64,000 nt of DNA. It comes from VRUE01 sp963701265. GTDB taxonomy: Bacteria; Actinomycetota; Thermoleophilia; Solirubrobacterales; 70-9. Below the pieces are notes generated by a model. That model did no database searches. It saw nothing but the letters and a program-made list of their open reading frames with translations, and was not told the DNA's origin. Below, piece by piece: positions 16,363 through 24,229 of the stretch (position 1 is its first letter; every line of letters starts with the position of its first letter). Location: NCBI GenBank assembly GCA_963701265.1, contig OY969581.1, positions 930,001 to 994,000 on the forward strand. Reading direction: 5' to 3'. Made by a program: the position numbers and the translations under genes.

Positions 16363-17232
16363 TCAGCCGCCGAGAACGCGGCGGCGGCGGAGCACGCGCT
16401 CGGAGAGGCCGAGAAGCTCGCCGAGTGATTCGAGCTGCTCGGGGCTGAGGTCTCCCCTCAGGGCGGCGTTGGCAAGCTCTCCGGCCTCATGGCGACGACT
16501 CTCGAGTGCCGCCAGGTCCTCCTCGTGGTCGGGATCACTGAGCGCTCCCTTCAGCTCGACCAGAAGCGCCTCCAGGCCCACCCGCAGTTGCAGCGCGGCC
16601 TCGCGCTCGCGCCTGCCATCGAGGTCGGCGCGGGCGCGGAGGAGCAGTGTCTCGCAGGCGTCCAGTTGCTCGCGGCCGCCGAGCACCGCTGCCAGCCGCT
16701 GCTGGGGTCGCAGCTCTTCGTCGCGCTGGCGACGGCGTGAGATCGGACCGAGGCCGGGATCCACCTGGTGCGCAGCGCTGTAGGCACCGTCGGCCAGGGC
16801 CTCGCCGTTGCCGTAGCCGATCCGGATTGCCACTGCTCGCGCTGGTGTCACGGTTTGGGGGTATGGGTCGCCGCTGGCGACGGCCTGGACGTGCAGGGTC
16901 CGGTTGAGCTCGGCGATCCCCCGCTCGACCAGTTGATCGATCGCCCCCTCGTCGGCGCCGCTCCCCTGCAGCCAGGCAGCGGCGGCCTGCTCGTCGTCGA
17001 ACTCGTTGAAGGCGAGGACAACCGTTGCCCGCGCGACCGGTAGCTCGGGCGGCGGCTCTCCGACCTCGGCGTCTCGCGGCCGCCGCCGCCGCCGGCGAGC
17101 CGGGGGCGCTGCGCCGAGTGTCTCAATGACCAGCACCTGCTCGCGCTCCCCATCGCGCAACAGGTAGCGACCATCGGCCACGGCTAGGGCCCCGGCGAGG
17201 TCGAACTGGATGAATCCGAAGAGGCGGGTCAA
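16363..17232 (-). CDS. Conserved hypothetical protein, function unknown
   Basis: 289 residues from a TTG start at 17232, chosen because the upstream cell-wall gene ends 22 bases before it; no good ribosome site is visible. I do not recognise a family. The N-terminus (L-T-R-L-F-G-F-I-Q-F-D-L-A-G) looks like a short folded domain with G-R-Y-L-L-R-D. The middle is a basic spacer followed by a V-V-L-A-F-N-E-F-D-D-E-Q-A-A-A-A-W block, and the C-terminal ~110 residues are highly charged helices. No signal peptide or membrane segment is present. It probably forms an operon with the upstream cell-wall enzyme. Confidence 0.6.
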   Translation of the reverse strand: MTRLFGFIQFDLAGALAVADGRYLLRDGEREQVLVIETLGAAPPARRRRRRPRDAEVGEPPPELPVARATVVLAFNEFDDEQAAAAWLQGSGADEGAIDQLVERGIAELNRTLHVQAVASGDPYPQTVTPARAVAIRIGYGNGEALADGAYSAAHQVDPGLGPISRRRQRDEELRPQQRLAAVLGGREQLDACETLLLRARADLDGRREREAALQLRVGLEALLVELKGALSDPDHEEDLAALESRRHEAGELANAALRGDLSPEQLESLGELLGLSERVLRRRRVLGG

Positions 17233-17254
17233 AGACCCAATTCTGCTCGCTGGC

Positions 17255-19561
17255 TCAGTCGCCGGCGCTTGGCTGGTGACCGGCGCCGTCCTTGCCCTGG
17301 TTGTCGGGCAGCGAGTACGGCGATGGCGTTGGCGACACCCGCGGGTTGTCGATTTCACCAAGGCGGTTGGTCAGCCGCTGCCACTGATCTGGTTTGAGCA
17401 GCGCGTTGAACTGTTGGTCGAACGGGCCACTGAGCGGGTGGTAGCCGACGTGCACGTGGTCGTAGTGGTCGGCCAGGGCGAAGCTGGTTTCACCGGGCAG
17501 GTCCTCGAGCGAGATCACCTGGTGGGGGTGCATCGTGCCCTGCAGTTGCAGCACCGTGCGGATCAGCTCGTCGGTGAGCGTGCCGGGGCCCTGATGACCG
17601 GTCACCGGAACCCCATTGATGACCGGGATGTCGACCGCGTCGCCGGTCGAGTGCTCGGAGACGTAGCCGGAGGCACTCATGATGCTGTGGCCACACCTGA
17701 GCGAGGTGACCGTCAGTTTGTAGCCCTTCGAGACCAGGTACTCGAGCATCGCCAGTACGCGCCGGTCGATCTGGCCCGTAGCAATGTCTTCACGGCCGCA
17801 TTCGTAGATTTCAAGCGATTGATCGGCGAGGACCCGCTTCTGCAGCTCCTCCTTGGAGAGCAGCAGGACGCCGGCGCCGCTGAGGTCCTGGGCGAGCGGG
17901 TTCTTGCCGTTAGCCCGGTAGATCGCCGTCGCCTCGAGCAGCTTCCAGCCATCGAGGATCGGCTTCGGATCGATCTCGGGCGCCCCGCGGCCGGCCGGTC
18001 GGATCGAGAAGTTGACGTGGGGGTCGACCCCGTCTTCGGAAGAGCCGATCCGAGCCAGCACTGTGCCGGCTATAACCTTCGACCCGACCCTTAGGGTTCC
18101 GTCTTCGACCGTGGTCGGGCTGTCGACTTCCGGCGCTTCGTCGTCTTCGGCGGCTTTTGCTCGCGCCGGCAGCGCCCGCAGCCTGGGGCGCAGGTTCTCG
18201 CTGTCAACCGGCAGGCGCCGCTCCTTGCCGGTCGGCATCACGACCGAGCGGTGATCGCGCACGATCTGGCCGAGCTCGGCGTAGGTGTAGCGATTGCCGT
18301 AGGCGTCCTGGAGGACGACGTACTTGCCGAGCCGGGGAGTGCTGCCGATCTTCTCGATCACGCCGTCGTTGACGGCAACGACCGGGGCATCCTCCCTGGC
18401 GAAGATGTTGATTCCGCGCCGAGTGGGCGAGGAGGCGATCACTTCTGAAGCGTCGCCGTATGCCTCTTCGGCGCCGGGTGCCGAACGCTTCAGCGCCTCG
18501 CGGGCGGAGAGATCGTCGGCGTAGCTGGCGTCGGCGGCAACCGGGAAGTGGGCGCCCTCGGTGAGCCCGGTCAGCGAGCCGACCAAGTCGGACGGCAGCT
18601 TGCCGTAAGCGCGGGCGTAGCCGAGCACCTCCTGCACGTACCAATCGGCGTGGTTGTAGGAGTAGATCGCGTTGTAGAGGTCGCCCGAGCCGCCGCCCAG
18701 CTTCAAGTAGTGGGCAGCGGAGCAAATCGCGTCGACGGGGTTGTAGGGATCCTTCTTGTCGTCTCCGTTGGCGTCGAGGCCAAACGCTTCCCAGCTGGAG
18801 GGCAGGAACTGCATCCAGCCGATCGCGCCGGCGCTGGAGGGCCCCATATTGGTGCCGAAGCCCGACTCGATCTTGTTGATCGAGGCAAGGACCTCCCAGG
18901 GGATTCCGTACTCGGTGCCGCAGGCCTGGTAGATCGGCAGCAGGAAGGGCGGGATCTCGAAGGAGTCGATGACGAAGTTGGGAACCCCGATCGGCGCCGG
19001 GCCAAAGGGGGCGATCGTCGTCGTCGGGTTTGCTTCGGTCGGGGTTCCGCCGCTGGAGTACTGCGAGCCGCCGTTGCTCGAGTCGGTGTGCAGCTGCACC
19101 CCGCCGGTGGCGCTTGGCGCCGTCGTGCCGGCGCCGGAGTTGTCGCCGCCACCGCTGACGTCGCCGAGGCTCTCGTTGCGGTGGGCGCTCTCATCGCCGG
19201 AGCCGATCGTTGTGCCGGACTCAAAACCGCCACCTTGCTTCGGCGCCGGTTGCTGGGCCGGAGCAGCTGGGGCTTCGACGCTGTTGTTGGGAGTGGGGGC
19301 GGCGCCGGCTGGTGCGGTCGTCGCCTCGCTTTCATCGGCGGACGATTCGCAGTCGGGATCTTCCTTGTCGACCAGGCCGTCGCCGTCGTCATCGACTTCG
19401 TTGGAGCAGGCAGTCGGCTGCGCCAGCGGAGTGGTCGAGAGCGGGGTCGTCGCTTCGCCCGCCGTGGTCGTGACTTCTTCCGCCCCGGCGAAGCCGACTC
19501 CGAGCGCCGTGACGACGCCAAAGCTGGCCAGAGCGATGATCAGTGCAAGCTTGTTTCTCAT
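17255..19561 (-). CDS. Secreted three-domain cell-wall enzyme (SLT + LytM-like + M15-like)
   Basis: 768 residues from ATG 19561. An N-terminal signal segment (A-L-I-I-A-L-A-S-F-G-V) is followed by ~170 residues of Thr/Ser/Pro/Gly-rich linker. Approximate domains: lytic transglycosylase at 205-320, with catalytic glutamate in I-N-K-I-E-S-G-F-G and A-G-A-I-G-W-M-Q-F; LytM/M23-like region at ~380-525; M15-like carboxypeptidase region at ~590-715, with S-E-H-S-T-G-D-A-V-D-I and D-H-Y-D-H-V-H-V-G. The M23 part has lost its metal histidines (R-G-I-N-I in place of H-R-G-x-D, H-V-N in place of H-x-H) and is probably a non-catalytic module. The protein would cut both glycan strands and stem peptides. 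Confidence 0.82.
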   Translation of the reverse strand: MRNKLALIIALASFGVVTALGVGFAGAEEVTTTAGEATTPLSTTPLAQPTACSNEVDDDGDGLVDKEDPDCESSADESEATTAPAGAAPTPNNSVEAPAAPAQQPAPKQGGGFESGTTIGSGDESAHRNESLGDVSGGGDNSGAGTTAPSATGGVQLHTDSSNGGSQYSSGGTPTEANPTTTIAPFGPAPIGVPNFVIDSFEIPPFLLPIYQACGTEYGIPWEVLASINKIESGFGTNMGPSSAGAIGWMQFLPSSWEAFGLDANGDDKKDPYNPVDAICSAAHYLKLGGGSGDLYNAIYSYNHADWYVQEVLGYARAYGKLPSDLVGSLTGLTEGAHFPVAADASYADDLSAREALKRSAPGAEEAYGDASEVIASSPTRRGINIFAREDAPVVAVNDGVIEKIGSTPRLGKYVVLQDAYGNRYTYAELGQIVRDHRSVVMPTGKERRLPVDSENLRPRLRALPARAKAAEDDEAPEVDSPTTVEDGTLRVGSKVIAGTVLARIGSSEDGVDPHVNFSIRPAGRGAPEIDPKPILDGWKLLEATAIYRANGKNPLAQDLSGAGVLLLSKEELQKRVLADQSLEIYECGREDIATGQIDRRVLAMLEYLVSKGYKLTVTSLRCGHSIMSASGYVSEHSTGDAVDIPVINGVPVTGHQGPGTLTDELIRTVLQLQGTMHPHQVISLEDLPGETSFALADHYDHVHVGYHPLSGPFDQQFNALLKPDQWQRLTNRLGEIDNPRVSPTPSPYSLPDNQGKDGAGHQPSAGD

Positions 19562-19774
19562 ATGACGGCGCACCCATTCCCGCTGGCACGGATCGTGCAG
19601 CCCACGTCCGCCTTCTCCCTGCGCACCAGGCTCGCCCAAGCTACTGGCTTGCCCAGGGGTGTGCAACGGCCCGCTGCTGCCCCCAACAAGCCCTTAATCA
19701 AGGTCTCTCTCATGCTGACTGCGCAGGAGGATTCCAGGCGAGCCGGATGCGCCGGTTAAGCTGATGTCAATGAG

Positions 19775-20122
19775 GTGCTCAAATTGACGACGAACGCGGA
19801 CTACGACGACCAGGAGGGCCTGCGCGCACGCAGCGAGCAGGCGATCGGTGAGTTCGCCCAGGCCCTGCTCGACAGCCAGGTGCTCGAGAACGCTGTGGCG
19901 GCTGCTTTTGGCGCCCGCGAGAAGGCGCTCGACGCCCAGCACGCGGCGATGAGCGCCCTCAACTTGCCCTCGGCTGGCGACCTCGAACGCTTGGAGCGGC
20001 GGGTCCGCTCCCTCTCGCAGCGCCTCGAAGAGGTCGAGGATCAGATCGATCGGGTTTCGCGCGATCTCGGTGATATCCGCCGCCGACTCGTCGCTCGCGA
20101 GCGTGCAGAGGACGAGGTCTAA
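19775..20122 (+). CDS. Small coiled-coil protein, phasin-like
   Basis: 115 residues from a GTG start; TAAGCT lies 12 bases upstream in the 213-base divergent gap (19562-19774), which otherwise shows nothing clear. The N-terminal 60 residues are an Ala-rich amphipathic helix and residues ~70-112 form a strong heptad coiled coil (L-x-x-L-x-x-R-V, then R-L-E-E-V-E-D-Q-I-D-R-V). The layout resembles phasins or polyhydroxyalkanoate granule proteins, but no diagnostic motif is present. It is tail-to-tail with the nucleoside phosphorylase, nine bases apart. Confidence 0.6.
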   Translation: MLKLTTNADYDDQEGLRARSEQAIGEFAQALLDSQVLENAVAAAFGAREKALDAQHAAMSALNLPSAGDLERLERRVRSLSQRLEEVEDQIDRVSRDLGDIRRRLVARERAEDEV

Positions 20123-20131
20123 CCCTCAACT

Positions 20132-20806
20132 TCAGCCTGAGAGTACGGCAGATGCAGCCCTGCCGGCCAGTCTCTCCCGCTCCTCCAGATCCGCCTTCTC
20201 CAAGTGACCGCCGGGGTCTCGCTCACTGACAATCAGGAGCACGGCGAGCCCGATCTTCAGTGCCGTGGCCCGTGCGAGCAGCGGCGCCGTCTGCATGTCG
20301 GCCGCGATCGCCTCGCTGGCGTTCGCCGAAGGCGCGGGCGGGTGGGTGTCCAAGCTGGCGACGACGGCGTCTTGGCAGTCGCTGTCCAGCGCGGCGGCGA
20401 GGCACGCGGTCAGTGTCGGGTCGGGCGCAAGCGAGGCACCGGCCGTGACACCGAGCGAGGTCGCGCTGGCGCCAACGGCGATCGCCTCGCGGACGAGCAG
20501 CAAGTCGCCGAGCGATCCACTCGGGTCAAGTCCGAAGCAGGTTCCCACTCGCACTGCCCGCCTTACCCCCAGCTCGGCCAGGTCATCCAGCACCAAGGCG
20601 GCGCTGGGGCCACCCATCCCGGTTGACTGAATCGTCATCTCCTCCCCGCCTGGGGTCCGCCCGAAGTAACCCCAGAGACCACGGGCGTGATTGCTCATCT
20701 TCGGTTGCTCCAGCAGCTCCTGCGCCAGCAGCAGGGCCCGCCCCGGATCGCCGACGAGGATGGCGTCGGGCGCGATCTCAGCGGTTGGGCGAAGCCGCCT
20801 GGGCAT
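20132..20806 (-). CDS. Nucleoside phosphorylase (PNP/UDP family)
   Basis: 224 residues. Motifs of the NP-I family: I-L-V-G-D-P-G-R-A near residue 16 (phosphate loop), S-T-G-M-G-G-P-S-A-A near 60, and R-V-G-T-C-F-G-L near 86 (the usual R-x-G-T-x-G). An E/D-rich purine-site region with A-I-A-A-D-M-Q-T-A-P takes the place of the E-M-E motif, as in uridine phosphorylase-like members. It splits purine or pyrimidine nucleosides with phosphate for salvage; the base specificity is not certain. It is divergent from the ammonium-transporter operon, with 185 bases between. Confidence 0.8.
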   Translation of the reverse strand: MPRRLRPTAEIAPDAILVGDPGRALLLAQELLEQPKMSNHARGLWGYFGRTPGGEEMTIQSTGMGGPSAALVLDDLAELGVRRAVRVGTCFGLDPSGSLGDLLLVREAIAVGASATSLGVTAGASLAPDPTLTACLAAALDSDCQDAVVASLDTHPPAPSANASEAIAADMQTAPLLARATALKIGLAVLLIVSERDPGGHLEKADLEERERLAGRAASAVLSG

Positions 20807-20991
20807 GGCGGCGGACCCTAGCCGCCCCGGGTCTCGGGGAGGCGACGCCCAGCGATTCCACTCGCGAGAAAAGCCCCCCGCGCATTTTCGCCATCTGTCT
20901 AAACACAGCTCTCAAGCCCGTCCATACCTTGGCTAGCAGTCCAAATGCGACCGCCGGGGCGTGTCCCCCGCGGGCAAGGAGGGAGCATCCG

Positions 20992-22494
20992 ATGAGAAAG
21001 AAGGTGGGCCTCGCCGCGGTTCTGACGGCGATCGTAGCCCTGGTGGCCATGGCGCTGCCGGCGCTCGCGTCGGCAGCGAGCCTGACTGAAGTGGCCGGGA
21101 CCGTCGAAGAAAAGGCAAGCGAGCTGGACATGGTCTGGGTCGCTGTCGCGACCGTTCTGGTCTTCCTGATGCAGGCCGGGTTCATGTTCCTCGAGGTTGG
21201 CTTCTCGCGGCAGAAGAACGCGGGAACCGGCGTCGCCAAGATCTTCGTCAACCTGGCGCTCTGCACGATCGCCTGGTGGGCAGTTGGCTACGGGATCGCA
21301 GAAGGTGGTGGTAACGACTTCTTCGGCACCAGCGGCTTCTTCTTCCACTTCAACCAGACGATCGGTCAGGGTGAAGAAGCGTTCAATGTTGCTGGGCCCG
21401 ACGCGATGTTGATGCTCTACGGGCTTGCCTTCTGCGCCGTCTCGCTGGCGATTGTCTGGGGCACGACCCTGGAGCGGATCAAGTTCGGCGCCTACGTCGT
21501 CTACGCGATCGTCTTCGGTGCGATCGTCTACCCGCTGGTCGCGCACGCGGTCTGGGGTGGCGGCCTGCTCTCCGACATCGGCGGCAAGCCGGTGATGGAC
21601 TTCGCCGGCTCCTCGGTCGTCCATCTGACCGGAGCAACGGGCGCCCTCGCGGCACTGCTGCTGCTCGGGGCACGCCGCGGCAAGTACGACGCCAACGGCA
21701 ATCCGCGGGTGATCCCCGGTCACTCGATGCCACTTGTCGGCCTCGGGGTGATCATCCTCTGGATCGGTTGGTTCGGTTTCAACGGCGGTTCGACCTTTGA
21801 AACCAGCGCCTCCTTCTTCGGCGAGGTGATGCTGAATACGCAGCTGGCTGCTGCTGCCGGTGTGATCGGCGCCTCCCTGGCTGCCTATTTCAAGAGCCGC
21901 ACGCTGGACGTCGGCATGGCCGGCAACGGTGCGATCGCCGGCCTGGTCGGGATCACCGCTCCCTCTGGTTTCGTCGAGTATTGGGCGGCGCCGGTCATCG
22001 GCTTCATCGCCGGCCTGATCGTCGTCTACGCGGTGCTGGCGATTGACAAGCTCCTCGACGATCCGGTCGGTGCGCTCTCCGCGCACGGCCTGGCCGGTAT
22101 CTGGGGCACGCTCTCGGTCGGCATCTTCGGCTCGGCGCGGTTGGTGAGCGAAGGGGCGGCGCCGGGTGTCTGGTACTCGGTCTTCGGCGATGTGCCGTTC
22201 AGCCAGTCGCTGGGACAGCTCGGGGTGCAGGGCCTGGCGGTCGTGTTCACCTTCGTGGTCGTCTTCGCGATCTCGATCGTCACCTTCAAGTTGATCAAGT
22301 CGACGATCGGCCTCCGCGTCTCCGAAGAGGAGGAGGAAGCCGGCCTCGACATCAGCTCGCACGGCATGTACGGGTACCCGGAGCAGTTCATTCCCCAGCC
22401 GGAGTACTCCACGGGCCTGCCGGGAACGATGGGCGCGGGGGTTCCAACGCCCGCTCCAGCCCCGGCACAAATGACAGCCAACGACACGCTATAG
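20992..22494 (+). CDS. amt: Ammonium transporter Amt
   Basis: 500 residues from ATG 20992, with a strong AAGGAGGG eight bases upstream. An N-terminal cleavable signal (V-A-M-A-L-P-A-L-A-S-A) precedes eleven transmembrane helices. The Amt hallmarks are visible: F-L-M-Q-A-G-F-M-F-L-E-V-G near residue 60, V-V-H-L-T-G-A-T-G-A with the first pore histidine, and the second histidine in A-H-G-L-A-G-I-W-G-T. The C-terminal tail is long (G-L-D-I-S-S-H-G-M-Y-G-Y, then a Pro-rich end). It moves ammonium into the cell and is gated by the P-II protein encoded 13 bases downstream. The 185-base upstream gap (20807-20991) holds its promoter, which I could not place. Confidence 0.95.
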   Translation: MRKKVGLAAVLTAIVALVAMALPALASAASLTEVAGTVEEKASELDMVWVAVATVLVFLMQAGFMFLEVGFSRQKNAGTGVAKIFVNLALCTIAWWAVGYGIAEGGGNDFFGTSGFFFHFNQTIGQGEEAFNVAGPDAMLMLYGLAFCAVSLAIVWGTTLERIKFGAYVVYAIVFGAIVYPLVAHAVWGGGLLSDIGGKPVMDFAGSSVVHLTGATGALAALLLLGARRGKYDANGNPRVIPGHSMPLVGLGVIILWIGWFGFNGGSTFETSASFFGEVMLNTQLAAAAGVIGASLAAYFKSRTLDVGMAGNGAIAGLVGITAPSGFVEYWAAPVIGFIAGLIVVYAVLAIDKLLDDPVGALSAHGLAGIWGTLSVGIFGSARLVSEGAAPGVWYSVFGDVPFSQSLGQLGVQGLAVVFTFVVVFAISIVTFKLIKSTIGLRVSEEEEEAGLDISSHGMYGYPEQFIPQPEYSTGLPGTMGAGVPTPAPAPAQMTANDTL

Positions 22495-22507
22495 GAGGGT
22501 TGAGCGC

Positions 22508-22876
22508 ATGAAGAAGATAGAGGCGTTCATCCGCCACGAGGCGTTCGAGCCGATCAGGACCGAGCTGCTCGACAAGGGATTTCCCTCCCTGTCGATCATC
22601 GAGGCCAAGGGCTCGGGGCGCCAGAAGGGTGTGGTCGAGAAGTACCGCGGCTCGACCCTCACCGTCAACGTCCGGCCGAAGCTGAAGCTGGAGGTCGTGG
22701 TCGAGGACAAGGACAAGGGTTTGGTCGTCGAGACGATCCTCCGTCACGCTCGCACCGGCGAGGTCGGCGACGGCAAGATCTTCGTCCTACCGGTTGAGGA
22801 GGCAATTCGCATCCGCACCGGCGAGGGCGGGGAGCCCGTTTTGCAGGCGCACGAGGAGTCGGAGCTTCCGGCTTAG
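22508..22876 (+). CDS. glnK: P-II family nitrogen regulator lacking Tyr51
   Basis: 122 residues. P-II fold: M-K-K-I-E-A-F-I-R start, T-loop with K-G-S-G-R-Q-K-G at 34-41, B-loop T-G-E-V-G-D-G-K-I-F near 82-92 and R-I-R in the C-loop. It binds ATP/ADP and 2-oxoglutarate and plugs Amt. The T-loop tip reads Y46-R-G-S49-T-L51, so the residue modified by uridylylation or adenylylation (Tyr51) is leucine, while Ser49 is retained. Control by GlnD-type enzymes at Y51 is therefore impossible. Operon with amt (13-base gap, Shine-Dalgarno GAGGG). Confidence 0.93.
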   Translation: MKKIEAFIRHEAFEPIRTELLDKGFPSLSIIEAKGSGRQKGVVEKYRGSTLTVNVRPKLKLEVVVEDKDKGLVVETILRHARTGEVGDGKIFVLPVEEAIRIRTGEGGEPVLQAHEESELPA

Positions 22877-22904
22877 TCCGCCCGCGAGACAAACCCATCC
22901 CAAT

Positions 22905-22937
22905 GACGAACGGGGCGGCAATGCCGCCCCGTTCGTC
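22905..22937 (+). terminator. Hairpin terminator after the amt-glnK operon
   Basis: Perfect 15-bp stem (22905-22919 and 22923-22937, arm GACGAACGGGGCGGC) with a 3-base loop, 29 bases after the glnK stop. There is no U-tract, as is common for terminators in high-GC actinobacteria. Confidence 0.75.
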
Positions 22938-22972
22938 GTCTGACCTTCGACGGAGTTAGCCTCGGGCGCTCG

Positions 22973-24160
22973 ATGGCCGCCGACGAACGGATATCCCTCA
23001 GCGAGGCCTCGCGCCGCGCCGGCGTCTCGGCCAACACGCTGAAACGCTGGGCTGAGGAAAAGGTGCTGCCGGTGCGCCGCGGCCGCTGGACCGCCGCCGC
23101 CGCCGCCCAGGCCCGTGTCGTTGCGCGGATGCGCGAGCGCGGCCACTCGCTTGAGGACCTCAAGCGGGCGGGGCGCGAGGGTCGCCTCGCCTTCGGCTTC
23201 ACCGAGGATCTCTTTCCCAAGCCGGAGGAGCAGACCACGGTCGAGGAAGTGGCCCGCGAGACCGGGCTCGAGCCGGAGCTGGTCGAGCGCATCCTGGTCA
23301 TCCTCGGAACCCCGCTGGAGAGTCAGCGCCTGCTCGACCCGCACGATGTGCAGGCACTGCGCCACTGCGCCCGGGTGCTGGCCGCCGGCTTCCCGCTCGT
23401 CGCCTTCCTTCAGCTGGTGCGGGTCTACGTCCAGTCGCTGCGCCGGATCGCCGATGCCGAGGTGCGCCTCTTCCATCTCTACGTACACGAACCGCTGATC
23501 CGCGACGCCGTGCCGGAGCTGGAGATGGCCGGGGAGATGGGCGAGCTGGCCGGTGACATCCTCCCCCTCGCCGCGCCGCTGACCGAGTACCTCCACACCC
23601 GTTACCTCCGCTTCTTCCTCGAGCAGGACGTCGTCGGCCACATGGAGAGCGACCTGGGGATGGCGGCATCGCAGGTGCACCACGTCCCGGTCACCCTCTG
23701 CTTCATCGACCTCACCGGCTTTACCCGCTACACCGAGGAGGAAGGGGACATGGAGGCGCTCGACGTGATCGAGAACTTCGTCGAAACGGTTGAGGCAACG
23801 CTGCCGCCCGAGGCCACCATCGTCAAGACGATCGGCGACGAGGTGATGGTCGTCTCACCCGACCCGGCCTCGCTAACCGAGTGGGCGGTCGGCCTGATGG
23901 GCCGTTTCCCCGAGCGACCGCAGCCCCGGGTCGGCATCCACTACGCGCAGGCCGTCTACCGGGACGGTGACTACTTCGGCACCCACGTCAATCTCGCCCA
24001 CCGAGTCGTCAACCGGGCCCAGGCGGGCGAGGTACTGGTGACCGACCGCGTCGGCGAAGCACTGCGCGACCGCGGCCTCAGCTGCGACCCAATCGGCGAG
24101 GTGACCCTCAGGGGCTTCCCCGAGCCAACCCCCCTCTTCGTGGTCCGCGCCGCGGACTGA
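22973..24160 (+). CDS. MerR-type DNA-binding / class III nucleotidyl cyclase fusion
   Basis: 395 residues. Residues 6-60 form a MerR-like helix-turn-helix (L-S-E-A-S-R-R-A-G-V-S-A-N-T-L-K-R-W-A then a basic wing). Residues ~80-230 are helical and resemble the regulatory region of Rv1264-like cyclases. Residues ~238-395 are a class III cyclase domain: metal aspartates in F-I-D-L-T-G-F (near 246) and T-I-G-D-E-V-M-V (near 289), then G-T-H-V-N-L-A-H-R-V with the transition-state Asn/Arg. Both metal ligands are kept, so it is probably active. Whether it makes cAMP or cGMP is not decided. A -10-like TAGCCT sits ten bases before the ATG. Confidence 0.85.
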   Translation: MAADERISLSEASRRAGVSANTLKRWAEEKVLPVRRGRWTAAAAAQARVVARMRERGHSLEDLKRAGREGRLAFGFTEDLFPKPEEQTTVEEVARETGLEPELVERILVILGTPLESQRLLDPHDVQALRHCARVLAAGFPLVAFLQLVRVYVQSLRRIADAEVRLFHLYVHEPLIRDAVPELEMAGEMGELAGDILPLAAPLTEYLHTRYLRFFLEQDVVGHMESDLGMAASQVHHVPVTLCFIDLTGFTRYTEEEGDMEALDVIENFVETVEATLPPEATIVKTIGDEVMVVSPDPASLTEWAVGLMGRFPERPQPRVGIHYAQAVYRDGDYFGTHVNLAHRVVNRAQAGEVLVTDRVGEALRDRGLSCDPIGEVTLRGFPEPTPLFVVRAAD

Positions 24161-24162
24161 GC

Positions 24163-24209
24163 TTCCGGTGCGCTTTATGTGGCCCGTGGCCACATAAAGC
24201 GCACCGGAA
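24163..24209. repeat. Perfect 22-bp inverted repeat with 3-base loop
   Basis: Arms 24163-24184 and 24188-24209 are exactly complementary, with loop CGT. It begins three bases after the cyclase stop codon and ends 20 bases before the tilS start, so it could terminate the cyclase transcript and/or block tilS. It lacks a T-run on either side. The arms are more AT-rich than their surroundings (CTTTATGTGG), which suggests an inserted palindromic repeat. Confidence 0.8.
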
Positions 24210-24229
24210 CAGCCGCGCGCGGGACACTT

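Noticed and set aside
20807..20991. Nitrogen-regulator (GlnR/AmtR-like) site before amt
   Set aside because: No matching inverted repeat or TTGTAC motif could be seen in the gap.
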